64,000 nt of DNA from Amphiura filiformis (GCF_039555335.1 NC_092642.1:12808743-12872742); one strand, 5' to 3'; numbered from the stretch's first letter, positions 22,794 through 34,137 are shown. Program-made: numbers and translations. Notes: generated by a model from the sequence alone, not told the origin.

Positions 22794-22985
22794 GATTGCC
22801 ATCCTTGCCATCAAACTTGGTGGATGCGACTACCATCGGGTGCCGAAAATTGTCAAGGTCATGTCAAGGTCATCCCAGTATAGATTGCCATCAAACTTGG
22901 TGGATGCGACTACCATCAGGTGCCGATAATGGTAAAGGTCATCCGAGTATAGATTGTTGGATTGCCATTAAACTTGGTGAATGTG
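22794..22985. repeat. ~80-bp tandem repeat, ~2.5 copies
   Basis: Units of GATTGCCATCAAACTTGGTG plus a GGATGCGACTACCATC stretch and a GGTCAAGGTCAT-like end. A related single unit occurs near 53,872-53,920. Confidence 0.8.
22856..22872 (+). promoter_or_regulatory. DR5 nuclear-receptor element (AGGTCA n5 AGGTCA)
   Basis: AGGTCA at 22,856-22,861, spacer TGTCA, AGGTCA at 22,867-22,872. This is the exact consensus for a retinoic acid receptor response element of DR5 type. Each half is also a TCAAGGTCA extended half-site. It lies about 1.6 kb upstream of the copy A start codon, inside a transposon tandem repeat. It could be chance. Confidence 0.4.
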
Positions 22986-23599
22986 ACAAAATTTAGTTTC
23001 TGTAATTAAACACATTTTTGAGCTACAGGCACCTTAACAGTGCCACCCTTATTTTCAACTTCATGAATGCCTCCTTACCTGCCATGTCCGTGCACGGATT
23101 ACTTTCATCATTTCATGCACTCAGATAAACAGTGGCATGGCCAATGGGGGGGCATCAGGGGAAAAGGGCAGCTTTTCAGCCGGCCTAGACTTTTTTATTA
23201 AATTGTTTTCATCTAATTGTGGGTTAACTTGTGAACTTTGCTTATTTTTGGAATGGATATAGAGTCTTCAATTGTGTCTCCTGCTTTATCACAATTTGTT
23301 GTGCCATATAAATAGTAAAAGCTAATAAAATCTAATTGTGATGATTTGTGGGGATCAGCATCCACCCCTCTCCATGTACTCCACCACCACAAAGTTCTCG
23401 CCAACATCACATGCACATCAAATAAAGTAGCTTTAATATACTCACTGCGCCACTAAGAAACTCTAAAAATATGCAGGTATGCAAAACGAACCTGCTGTGT
23501 AGCAGTATGGTAGCAGCAGGTCCTGCAACTGGTCAAGGCTGTCTGGCTGTGTTACAGACCGTGTACCTATATTATCCATAGGGAGAGAAACTACTGGGA

Positions 23600-23715
23600 A
23601 CCACACACTCTCGGAAACACTCGCCGCCAGCCGCTTCGCGGCTGGCGGCTCGTACTCGCGGCTTCGCGGCTCGAATTAGCCGCTGCGCGGCTCATCGCGG
23701 CTTCGTCGCTAACCC
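23600..23715. repeat. GC-rich hairpin block
   Basis: Reiterated GCGGCT/AGCCGC units in otherwise AT-rich DNA. 23,623-23,649 forms a perfect 12-bp stem (GCCGCCAGCCGC) with a three-base loop. Located inside the MULE-like element. Confidence 0.75.
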
Positions 23716-24390
23716 CCCTTGATCGCGAGTCCGACACTATCTCGAGTCAGTCTTTGACAAAGACTAGCTAGAGCATAGACCATTTCAAACATGCTTTGAG
23801 GCACAGTCCAGACTTTTGTGACAGTGTTACATTTAAGGACCACATAGAGTGTATGGTCAAACTGATTCATTTCGACTCATTTGCATTCATTACTATCAAT
23901 AACTACTCTCTAATTCATAACTCCAAACTTTTCTGTCTTTTCTGTCATTTCTGTCATTTCTGTTTTCTGTCTTTTACAGCTACCGTGCAGCCTACGCCTA
24001 TACGGTAGGTCTGACCAAACACGGAGAAGCTGAAGGTCACTCTGTTATTTATCTTCTACCTGACCAGCATGCAAATCCCTCAGAATTTAGACAACCGCAG
24101 GTCAAGGCCGTGTATGCCCTATGTGTTGTTCGGTATCGGCCGCTTTAGGGGCAGAATGGATCCATACGGTGACTGTTCTAATATTCACTACTTTCAAAGA
24201 ATAATTTATATTATATGTAGCCTAATACTTTAGGATTGTGGAGACAGATACAGATACATGCATTGCAAGTCCGCTATATTTTGCCTTTTAAAATATAAGT
24301 TACCAATCATTGTGACATGCGCCCTTATTCACAAACACGAACTGCATGGGGTTTCCCAGCAAAACTTGTATTTTTTCATAGTGACCGTAA

Positions 24391-24464
24391 AGTATGATAT
24401 TTTGCATATGCAAAATTACATACTTTCCAAAAGTATGTAGTTTTGCATATGCAAAATATCATAT
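24391..24464. repeat. ~35-bp-arm hairpin with paired TTTTGCATATGCAAAA
   Basis: Two copies of the palindrome TTTTGCATATGCAAAA sit inside a larger inverted repeat centred on ACTTTCCAAAAGT. ATGCAAA is a POU/octamer-like core. A regulatory role is only possible, not shown. Confidence 0.7.
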
Positions 24465-24600
24465 TTTGCAAAGGTATGTGGTTTTGCACGCAGCACCGGG
24501 GAGGGTAAAATTGGTATAAAAAGCCGGAGCGGGGGAGGGGCGTAATCAATTTTGGCACACATTTACGGGGCACCTTTTAAATAACACGCTCTAAAATGCA

Positions 24601-24877
24601 CCGTTCACAAACACTTGTTAGGGGGCCCTGATACAAAAGGAGGGGGGGGGGCTTAATTTTTTACCCTTCAAAGGTGGGGGGGCTGAAAAATGACCACACA
24701 TTTAGTCCTGGCAAAATTGAGTTTATATGCTTTTCTATGGCTTTGACCCATAATTTTCATGTCAAAAAAAGGGGGAGGGGCTGCAATTTATGAGATCTGT
24801 AAAGGGGGCGGGGGCGAACAATTTTCGCGATGAATTTTTTTTTGCATCAGGCCCCCCTAACAAGTGTTTGTAAACGG
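24601..24877. mobile_element. MITE, family CCGTTCACAAACACTTGTTAG
   Basis: Starts CCGTTCACAAACACTTGTTA and ends with the inverse (TAACAAGTGTTTGTAAACGG). The interior is rich in G runs. 277 bp, non-coding. The same ends bound the composite at 37,835-38,678. Confidence 0.85.
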
Positions 24878-24948
24878 TCCCTAATGCACTATTGCCTGCT
24901 CACAGTATACGGGCTACGCTCGCACTCGCATAAATCTCTATCTAGACC

Positions 24949-25289
24949 CGGGGGGGGACTCACATAAATGGTCTGAAAAGGGGGTGTTTTTTAGGCAAGG
25001 CAAGTTACGCGAGTGACGCATTTAGGGTCTAAAAACACTGATTTTCAAGAATAAGGGTAGTTTTCTGAAACTGAACAACTTGTACAGGGTACCTTTTCAA
25101 GTCCAATTATTTAGGATACATTTTTTCATTTTTACTTGCCAAAAAACTCATTAGGGGGTCAATTTTATGTTAAATTACCTTATTAAGGGCCTAAATTTGC
25201 TGGTAGTGTAAAACTCGTTTAGGGGGTGTTTAAAGAAAATTTGGTCACGATGATGCGCATCATAATCATACTTGAGTGGCCCCCTGGGG
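24949..25289. mobile_element. CCCGGGGG-ended non-autonomous element, 8-bp TSD, copy 2
   Basis: 341 bp between exact 8-bp direct repeats TCTAGACC (24,941-24,948 and 25,290-25,297). Starts CGGGGGGGACTCACATAAAT and ends GAGTGGCCCCCTGGGG. The interior repeats TTAGGGTCTAAA/TTAGGGGGTC-like units. Related in design to the copy at 21,997. Non-coding. Confidence 0.75.
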
Positions 25290-25439
25290 TCTAGACCGGT
25301 ATACACATTGGGAACCAATTTGGCATGTGCAAAGGGAGGGGCAAATATTTTGTGGCTTGCCGACATGGGGGGCGGGGGTCACTTTTGGCAAGCAATTTGA
25401 ACATTTTGCCGGGGGGGGGGGGCTCGTCATTTTTTTACA

Positions 25440-26105
25440 TCGAGATGTAGTGTTTGCCTGTTGCGACGAATACAGCCATGTTTGATTGGAATTCTCATTT
25501 ATAATCAATTTTTTATATATGCTTTTTTCGTGGATATGTACTGAAAAATGTCATAAAAAGAGGATGCTAGGATCACGAAATACTCCTTTATTTGGCTTGT
25601 CATTATTTTTAATTACCTACAGCTGCATGAAAGTACACACTAGGATCACTAATGTCATTAGGTTTATGGTATTATGTTCAACCAATGCCAATCAGAATGC
25701 AAAAACGAATACAAACTCTGCAAAAATGCATAAAATTAATATCTGTAAAATTTAATAATAATAATAAAAAAAGTTTTGATTTACTTAGATGGGTAGGTTT
25801 TATTTAAAATGTCATTCCATTTAATTGAATTATCATGTTTGACAACTCGATAAAAGTACACAGAACCTAGTGTCCCTACCATCTCTTAACGCGTCGCACA
25901 GTAGCGTAAAATTCTCAAAATGTGATAAGATTTCTGCAACTTAAGTGTATAAGTTGTCGGCAAATTGTATAAAAAAAGCTGCGTACAAATTTCATTACAA
26001 AAGATTAAACACACTCTTCATGAACTAAATGTCTATATGCTCAACTTAAAACACTATAAGATGTTCTGTCGACAAACAGGGTGTTTTTTGTCTACAAGCA
26101 ATATA
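25440..26105. other. Unassigned intergenic DNA
   Basis: Contains a TTTTTCGTGGATATGTACTG stretch also present near 22,490, so part of it is a dispersed repeat. No gene was recognised. Confidence 0.45.
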
Positions 26106-27198
26106 CAGACGGAGTCACAAAAAGTGCAATTGTGCAAAGAATCAATCTTTATTTTATAACCAGATTTTTTTAAGGTTTTAAAACGTTAGGTGCATGGTAT
26201 ATTCATTAGTGACCTTGTGTCAAAAAACAAAATAATTAAAACTGACAGTTATGTATTTTTGACACATTTTACAGCGATACCCAATTTTAATGCTTGTCCA
26301 CGAGACATATAAATTTTGAATGCCAGCACACTCTTTGTAAGGTAGATTTGGAACAACTACCATTTTCTTAACCTCATTGGCAGCACATAATCTGTGTTGG
26401 CACTGAAGTAGCACCCAAAGTTTTATTTTCCCAGGTCTTGTATAAGTAGAGGAAACATTACTTTGTTGTTATTTTCACATTTACCCTTTCAAATGTGCGA
26501 GGCAAGGAATGCGCGCAATTTGAAGTGGTGTGAATTACAAAATATCCAGTATAAGTTGGATACATTGCAGGGAATTGGAAAAATTGGAGTTTGAGTTGGG
26601 CGAAGTAGGCAGGACTAAAGTAATATGTGATGCGATCAAGCAAAATGAAAATATTGATTTTGAGATATAAATCAATAATAGTATTCAACTTCCTTTGTAT
26701 TTTATTGTTCTGATCAACACTAAAATGGTCATATCTCTGGAACCATAAGTCCAATTATCATGATTATTATGGGGGACTCAGCAAAATAAAGCTCCGAGAA
26801 TGGCGCATATAATGCGATTTAAAACAGATTTTTGATTTTGATCGCCATCAGACTCATTTTGCTTGATCGCATCACATCAGAAAGTTAGTTTGAACCGAAA
26901 AAAGGAACTGAGCAAAAATCAACCTTGATTTAAAGGCAGTTTCAGATCTGGTGTCTTTATTGCGCATTGTGTGCTCCCGTTCAAAATACATGGTGCCTCG
27001 TGGACAAAAAGTAAAATAGGGTATCGCAGTAAAAGGACTCATAAAAATTAAACGGTAGCTGCGATTCACTTCCATTTTTCACAAAAGGTGAATATTGAGT
27101 GTGGCATTTATAAAAAGTTTCAATAATAGGACAGTTCAACTTGGTTCTTACGTGAATATTGATTCGTTGATCTAATACACTTCTTTGTACTCACCCTG
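26106..27198. mobile_element. Long inverted-repeat element, family CAGGGTGAGT...AAAGTGCAAT
   Basis: Left end has GTCACAAAAAGTGCAAT and the right end inverts to CAGGGTGAGTACAAAGAAGTG. Matching halves share GATACCCAATT-like and TTTGTCCACGAG blocks. The related element at 36,754-37,635 has cleaner ends. It has no intact frame and is an old non-autonomous DNA transposon, probably Tc1/mariner-like by its CAGGGTG ends. Confidence 0.65.
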
Positions 27199-27590
27199 CA
27201 TATGCATTTGATACCCAAATGATTTGATGTACTCATCATTAAGTGTATATATGCAACATTACACTATTTCCCCCCACAAATTAAGATGTTTAACGGTCTG
27301 AAAAAGAAGACGCACAGGGCAATTCTGCACAATTTCTGTTCGGTATATGGAGCTGCCCCATGCATGTTGCGGATTTTCTCGTCCAGAGGCTTTCCCCCAC
27401 AAATGACCGAAAAATTGGGAGGAAAGGGCGTTGCTAGAGACGTTGTGAGGCAATATTATTTGGTTGATTTCCGCCAATTGAATATTTGACTGATCAGCAA
27501 TGCGTTACATAATCTATTTCCCCTCCCGCCTATAGCGTCTGTAAACGTTGTTTGATGGTGTGTGTGTGTGGGGGGGTGGTCATTTGGTAT
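27199..27590. other. Unassigned intergenic DNA
   Basis: Short open frames only. A (GT)n/G-run patch lies at about 27,555-27,577. No gene recognised. Confidence 0.4.
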
Positions 27591-28500
27591 AAGTAAATGA
27601 AAAAAGGATAATAGCTCCCGGTAATAGCTCTATAAACATGATATGAGTGAAAGGGCAATGAACCAAAGCAAAGGACACTACGAGTACAACATTGGACACA
27701 ATCAAAGCGCAGAAAGATGGTGGAAGGACAAAAGCAAAAATCCGACAATCATTCAAAAAATGAATAGGTAAGGTTGAATTTGAAAGGACAATGAACCTAA
27801 TTATAGGACATGAAAAGGACAGGAAGGTGCAATAATGTTGTGACTGGCGCTAAACCTGTACGCAAACAAGAGGAAAATGAGCTAAACAAAGGGACAGATG
27901 CAGCTGAGTCATTCGTAAATGCTCGTAAATGCTCTTAGCCCCCCCCCCCCATGTGGTTTGATTGTTCTGCTCCGACCGACCATATGGAAAATCCCTTTAA
28001 AACAAGGACAGAAGATGAACACAACTGATGACGCTGAATCGTTCGTGAGAGCTTATCTAAAATCCGTTCAGACCTAAAAAGGGGTCTGTCTGTGAAAGAA
28101 GTAAGAGAAATCGGGGTCAATACCACACAAACCCGTTACAAACTTTGGAGTGAAACACAACCTAAACTGTAATTACAAAATTTAATTCAAAATAGACTAA
28201 TAGTTCTACGTTAAACGCCCAAGATATAGCCAGTTGGGTATCTTTCATTGTACCTCATTATTTCGGCTTAAAATTGACCGAAGGCCTTACGAATATTATT
28301 TCATCATTTTTGGTAAAGAATAACATTAACAAAATTTGACGGGAATCGCACATTATGATGTTAAACTTGACACACTTAATTATTAAAAGGACATTGCTTT
28401 GTATATATTCAAAAACCAATAGCAGGTTGAAAGGACGGTGAACCACTTTCTACCTGATGATGAACCAAATTAAATAAAGGACATAAATAAAGGACTGTAG
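27590..28500. repeat. Dispersed AAAGGACA-motif region
   Basis: The motif AAAGGACA, or GGACA with variable flanks, recurs many times without fixed spacing and resumes at 30,090-30,135 after the solo LTR. The LTR has therefore inserted into this region. Confidence 0.55.
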
Positions 28501-28504
28501 TGCC

Positions 28505-28770
28505 TCTAATGCTAATAACCAAGCAAACACAAAACGTTTTCGACATCATTCGCAAAAGGTTCTAAAAGGTTGTCAGAAAATGTCGGGTTATATAAAGGGT
28601 ATATTAAGGGTATAAAACGTTTTCATAACATTAAAAACATTTTTTGAAAACATACTGCATGCAAATATTTTAACATAATGTTATTTAAGTGTTGACAAAA
28701 TACTTGGCAAAAATGTTTGTAAAAATAGTTTACAATAAACATTTTCAAAACATTTTAAAAATGCAATAGT
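28505..28770. repeat. Dispersed repeat with GCAAACACAAAACGTTTT end
   Basis: Begins AAGCAAACACAAAACGTTTTC and is rich in AACATTTT/AAAATGTT. Related pieces are at 50,525-50,745 (opposite strand) and 62,975-63,060. Non-coding. Superfamily unknown to me. Confidence 0.6.
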
Positions 28771-28926
28771 GTTCACTCTAAAAGATATTTTCAAAGAAAA
28801 CCCTTTTCCTAAGAATACGCTGTCATGCAGAAGTGAGTTTTCTTTACAAGATTCTTAATTATTTATCATACTCCTACCAACATGAGGTCTACTCTAGAGA
28901 AAATGAAGAACGATATTAGGGCCTAT

Positions 28927-30085
28927 TGTGATGTGCCCTGAGTAATTTACAAAAATGTAATTTGATGATTTATCTTTGTTTACAAAGTTACATGAGTGAT
29001 GACATTTTGGGGAATTCCCCTCTCAAATTGAGCAAAACGAGCTGAATCATATCTAATTTGGAATATTTGGAAACGCCCTGAAAATGATGTAATGGGATTT
29101 CCCCTCAGGAAGTGATGTAATGGGATTTCCCCTCAGGAAGTGATGTCATGTGAAAGGTTAATATTATAATTAAGACTTTGGAATTCCCCAGATTGAGCAT
29201 AATGTGAAGGCAGTAAATGGCCCAGAATAGAATGGGGTTTTTCCCAAGCTTGGTATATAATAAGAAAATGTAAACAATGATTCACAGTTGATAGTGTTGA
29301 TCTGGGCTATGCTTACAGTCCAATTCCTTCAAAGAAAGGAAATTGCAAGCCAGAAATATTTTATGTAGTCAAAGTACTACTATTTACCAGTGTTGTCGGA
29401 GAAGATCTAGAATACGTCAAAGAACGTTATTCTTCCAAGAAAGGAAATATATTCTTCTGTCGACTTGCTGAAGTCTGGTATTTTGATTCAACGCAACTGT
29501 CAAAATAAGTGGGGACAACTGCATCGCAGTCCTGCTTCCTGAAGATATTGTGTGAAAGGTGGAAATAGCACCAAGTCTGGAGAAAGCAGCGCAAGGAGTT
29601 AAATTGGGAGAACTGCGCAAGGAGTTTAGCATAGGAGAACGGCGCAAGGAGTTTAGCATAGGAGGACGGCGCAAGGAGTTTAGTATAGGAGAATTGCGCA
29701 AGGAGTTGTAAACGTGATTGGAGAACACCATTTTCGTGTAAGGATTTTATACGCAAGGAGTTATCAATGCAAGTGTACAAAGGACTTCGCTGATTGTCGC
29801 AGGACAAGTGAATAGGGATATATTACATCAGTCGTCCAGAACATTACAAGAACTTTATGATCACCAAGAAGAAGAATGCTGGCTAAGTTCAAAATAGATA
29901 AAGAGTGATTATATTTGATTAATGTATATGTGCATTTGTAGTCATTATATTGTACCAAACGAAACTTGCTTTCAATTAAAGACTTAGATTTTGTTAGCTT
30001 AATTAAACAGTGTATTTGTGTTGTGCATTCGTGTGAGTTCGGGTAAAAGGTGATTTTGGCCTTGAGTCAAGTACGACTCGTAACA
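28927..30085. mobile_element. Solo LTR (retrotransposon fossil)
   Basis: 1,159-bp unit beginning TGTGATG and ending CGTAACA, flanked by the 4-bp direct repeat CTAT (28,923-28,926 and 30,086-30,089). A poly(A)-signal-like AATTAAA lies near the right end. It holds no coding part and looks like a single LTR left by recombination. Two internal tandem patches are visible: GGAAGTGATGTAATGGGATT units at about 29,095-29,155 and a roughly 27-base CGCAAGGAGTTTAG unit at about 29,590-29,715. A related truncated LTR piece is at 55,486-56,060. The family is not determined. The target duplication is still exact, so the insertion is probably not very old. Confidence 0.7.
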
Positions 30086-30236
30086 CTATATATAGACAAA
30101 GGACATTGAACTCAACCTGTAAAAGGACATCCACTCAGTGTTGCTATTCCGGGCTGTCATTCTCGTTCGTAGCATATCCTGGGAAAAATTCATTCAAGCG
30201 AAATAATAAAACCCAACACTGTTTTAAGCATGTTAA

Positions 30237-30294
30237 GGGCTCGGATAGCGTCGTTTACACAGTATTTTAGTGGGACCTGAGAGCACATCAGACA
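30237..30294. mobile_element. Terminal fragment of the TTAA-flanked palindromic MITE
   Basis: Begins after TTAA with GGGCTCGG and continues GAGAGCACATCAGACA, matching one end of the 13,151 and 20,377 elements. The rest is missing. Confidence 0.7.
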
Positions 30295-31215
30295 CACTGA
30301 AATCCAAACTGGAGTCAGGGTGACTCTGAAAGCAGAGTCCAGCCACTTTGCAACTCTATGTCTAAAATGACTCCATATTGGGAGTCATTTGATTCCCTTA
30401 ACTCCACGGAAGAGTCACCGTTGATGACTCTACACAGGACTCATTTGACTCCCAATATGGAGTCATTTTAGACATATAGAGGCGCGTAGTGGCTGGACCA
30501 TGGACGAAAGAGATAACAGACCGCGTAAAACCAGTCAAAGTCTCAGCATCACCCGATAATGAGAGCCAATTGTTCCTTGAAATGCGACAGGCATAACTGT
30601 CACCTACTTACCGCGTATTTGTATCGCGTTATCGCGAAGGCACGCAACGCTCTATTGCGTATACGCGAAGGCACGCAACGCTGGCGTGATTGTTAGACAC
30701 GGTACGATCGAACAATCGGCCCTCATGAATATGCGAGAATTCATAGCATACAATGCACGGCAACTTTGACTGGTTGTACGCGGTCTGTTATCTCTTTCGT
30801 CCGGTCCATGGGCTAGAGTAACCCAGACTCCATTTATAGAGCCACCCTGACTCCATTACAGGGTCACTCCGACAGTTCGAAAATAGCATAACATAATGAT
30901 ACACATAGATGTACATCAAGATAAAAATTCAAAGTATATAGCTACCGGAATAGGAGACTTTTTTAGGCGATCGTCAGACGACAGGATGAAGAAATTTAGG
31001 CTGAACCACCTTCCCTTAGGAATGGTGTCAACAGCCAGACTATTCCAAAGTCAGACTCTCTTGAAGAGTCATAAATTTCTTGACTCCGTCGACGGCTCTG
31101 AATGTAGAGTCAATTGACTTTACGGGTAGAGTTACTGACTCTCGAATGATAGTCAGGTGACTCCTTTTGAGAGTCAGTGCTAGTTTACTCCACTTTGAGA
31201 GCCTCTTGACTCCAT
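30295..31215. repeat. GAGTC/GACTC-rich inverted-repeat cluster
   Basis: GAGTC or GACTC, often as GAGTCA/TGACTC, occurs dozens of times in about 900 bases. Larger inverted pairs include 30,328-30,390 with 30,443-30,502 (sharing AAATGACTCC plus TTAGACATA). A second element is nested at 30,498-30,811. Not coding. Confidence 0.75.
30498..30811. mobile_element. MITE with ~45-bp TIRs nested in the GAGTC cluster
   Basis: Left end CCATGGACGAAAGAGATAAC continues CAGACCGCG. The right end is the inverse, reading TCTGTTATCTCTTTCGTCC. 314 bp, non-coding. The surrounding sequence has no such motif, so this is an insertion. Confidence 0.8.
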
Positions 31216-31689
31216 TCTGGCTATCAGCTGATCAGTGTATGGTGCGGTATGCGGTAACCGCTCTAGTTTTTAAAAGTATAATTTTTTTAAATATTCCACA
31301 AACATATTATATACTAAAATTCTTCCGTTGCGTTATTTTAAGTCATTCTTACCACATGAATGAAAAAAGATTTTCAAATTCGTTTAAATACTTTGTTTGT
31401 CCGTGGACACACGTAAAAGACAATAATATATTATATTTATATATATTTAATTTGCTGTCACATCATTTTCTTACACGAAATTTCATACGAAAGATATTCA
31501 ATTTATTTATTCTCTGAAAACAAACTTTTTTCTATAACTTTTTTACTTAAAAAATGTGAAAAAGCGATATAGGGGCCTATGGTTTCTCATTTGAAAACCT
31601 GTTTCCAAATAATTAATACTTAGAACTCAAAATAATAATACACTTTGAAACTTGTATGTCCTTCCAGTCCCAAAATTAAATTTTTGTAT

Positions 31690-31990
31690 TATAAACATAG
31701 ATGTGTTCGACTTTGTATTTTTACATTTAACCATGTCTCTATCTCCTTCCATTTTTTATGGCATTCCCAGGACATGTGATCAATTGTTTCTTTAGTTTGA
31801 CATAAATGACACTTTTCGTTCTCTTTCAGATTATAGCTATAAATAACTATTACTTGGAATAATTCGATGAAGGATTTTATATTGAAAATATCGCATTCTT
31901 TCTTCAGTGGTAATTTGAAAGATTACCCAGTTGATTAAACAAACGATCATAATAATTCTGATTTACTGGTTTTGTGGATTGTGACATGTT
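31690..31990 (-). mobile_element. L1/Tx1-like LINE fragment (ORF2 C-terminus)
   Basis: Minus-strand frames give TEERMRYFQYKILHRII and, in another frame, CHLCQTKETIDHMSWECHK. That is the YFQYRILHR...C..C...H...C pattern near the end of L1/Tx1-type ORF2 proteins. Frameshifted relic, possibly of the same lineage as 38,690-39,540. Confidence 0.7.
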
Positions 31991-32210
31991 AAATTGTTTA
32001 GATACTCTCCCGACGACATGTCTTCCGCACCCCCTATAACCGCAGAAATGTTAAATTGTAATGATACTACAAATGGAAAACGTATCAAACCTAACTATCA
32101 CTAAAATATAAACCCTTTAATCAATAATAGTCATAATTGCAGGAACCTGGAACCCTCATTTATTACAAAAATAAATAAAGAAAAATATTCTTATTTTGCG
32201 GTATATTACA

Positions 32211-32930
32211 CAGTAAAATTCCATTGAGAAAAGTGGTGGCGCTGTTTAATGAGGCTCATTATGACGTCATTACCCTGTTGCTATCAAAAAGTTGTCATGA
32301 TCGACTTGCAGTTATCCCGACTGCACTGCTGGTCATCATCAACAATGTTTGATACAAACGCTATCGGTTGTTATTATTATCTCGGTGTTGTTTCTTTCGG
32401 CCGTCCAGATTTCGGGCGATTGTCCATTGAGCCATGAATCTCCCTTTTTCTCAAACTATATCGAACAGATTCGTCAATATTCAATAATCTTGCAATTTCA
32501 TGGTTAGATATTCCTTCACTATGATATGCTTTTATCATTCCCTTCTGGTGATCGGTAATTTGTGGCATTTTGAGCCTGATCTGATGTTAAAACTGAACAC
32601 TTTTGGAAGTCGAAATTAAACTATAATGCGCTCTAGATAGGAAATCCCTGTAGTGGGGCTGCATGATATTATATAATGGAAGTTATCTCTTTTGGATCGT
32701 GGCAAATAGCATAATCGCATAACAATTACTAATCCGTTGTAATCGGGGGATACATTTATTCCTCTAGTATCACAATTCATAACCTTGATCATTTGTTATG
32801 CATCACATGTTTTAAAAAAGAGTTCAAATACCCCGGGCGTCATCTGTTGTAATGGTGGTCATCAAACACTGACGTCATAATTAGCTAATTAAGCACAGCG
32901 CCGCCACTTTTCCTATGGGGATTTTGTATA
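32211..32930 (-). mobile_element. Tc1-like transposon, deleted copy
   Basis: Inverted ends carry AAAAGTGG(T/C)GGCGCTGT at 32,229-32,249 and its inverse at 32,895-32,912, with further shared bases to about 60. Inside, the minus-strand frame 32,377-32,568 encodes a 63-residue transposase N-terminus: a helix-turn-helix (HQKGMIKAYHSEGISNHEIA) followed by SVRYSLRK and NRPKSGRPKETTPR, the Tc1 DNA-binding domain and linker. The catalytic DDE part is absent. About 720 bp in total. Confidence 0.8.
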
Positions 32931-34080
32931 GGTTTTCGTGAGTTCCTAAGAAAGTTTGTTTCGTTATTTTCCAGCAATGTTTTGATGTTGAAAAGTTGAT
33001 TAAAACTGATTGCCTTCTATGTGACCTTCGAACAGCATATGGAAAGGTTTCTATACAAAAACGATTCTTTTATAAACCATCATGCGCACAGTTTCCACCT
33101 CGATACACCTGAGCACACATTTTCGTCCCAAGAACTTCCAAGCAAAGAACAACAAGCAGCGAATGTCTCCACCACAGTATTTGATTACACTACACGGTTG
33201 AGTGCATAGCAATGTAAGAGCTGTGAAGCTTCTAGCTAAAAAATGGGCCTCTTTGATTGGTTTTTGTCGAAACCTCAAGTGTTCCCTTCATCCAATCAGA
33301 ATTTTTATATCAAACGAAAGCTAACACTTCCCCTAAAACACTTTTAGTCACTAGGTCTCAAGATAACACAATTCAATGTTATAGCAAGGCGAATGTGGAA
33401 AATCAGTTGAAAACTATCTACCCAAGCACATTTTTTGACCTAAATGTAGGTTTTAAAAGTCAAAACCTCAAGAGTTCCTTACAATATTTTTCCAAGCACA
33501 CTTATACTGCCCATATACTAGAGTCACTAGAATGAGCAATGGCCAATTCTCTTTAAATTGCAAATCTTGTGCAAAAAATTTTTCGTCTGTTTTGTCATAC
33601 GGTTGTAAATTCAATGAACTATGACTTTTAAGGTTAGCCGAAAGGTTTTTCATGCGCTTGATTTCAGAGGGCGTAAGTTCATAACAGAAACAGCCATGCA
33701 GAAAATGAACAAGCGTACCGGGAGGTATAAGCCTACTTTAATAATTATAATAGAATATCGATCCACGGTCAAGACATGAAACTTGGCTCAGCTCGTACCC
33801 GGGAGCTCGTGATGCCGGGGGGGACAAGCCGTTTTCGGCAATTTTCATGAGGATTTTATGCCCGCCCCATGAAGATACGCCACCGTCTAGAAAATGTGTT
33901 GATATTAAATTTATAGAGCCTTGATATCTTTGATGAAATAAATAAATAACATCAACAACAACATCACAATGCAATTATTTGTAAATCGAATTTGGGAATA
34001 TTCAACAAGATAGCCTTAGCAGGCCTACAAATTTTGAATTATATAAAGTGAAAAACAATCAATCACTGTAGTCAGCGAAT
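32931..34080. other. Unassigned intergenic DNA
   Basis: No gene recognised. Small frames on both strands lack any family signature. Confidence 0.4.
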
Positions 34081-34137
34081 CAATCAAATATACAAAAACT
34101 ATAAAAGAAAGGAGCAAGAAAGAATAAAGAAATAGTG

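Larger units (their letters stand above)
22636..23985. mobile_element. 1.35-kb element with 83-bp TIRs and 9-bp TSD (MULE-like)
   Basis: Inverted ends of about 80-90 bases start CGGTAGCTGTAAAAGACAG and contain reiterated AAATGACAG. The element is flanked by the exact 9-bp direct repeat TGCAGCCTA (22,627-22,635 and 23,986-23,994). Long TIRs with a 9-bp duplication fit Mutator-like elements. No transposase frame. The interior carries a tandem repeat (22,794-22,985) and a GC-rich hairpin block (23,600-23,715). Confidence 0.82.

Noticed and set aside
30896-31117. 73-codon frame in the GAGTC cluster
   Set aside because: Sits in repeat sequence with no recognisable domain.
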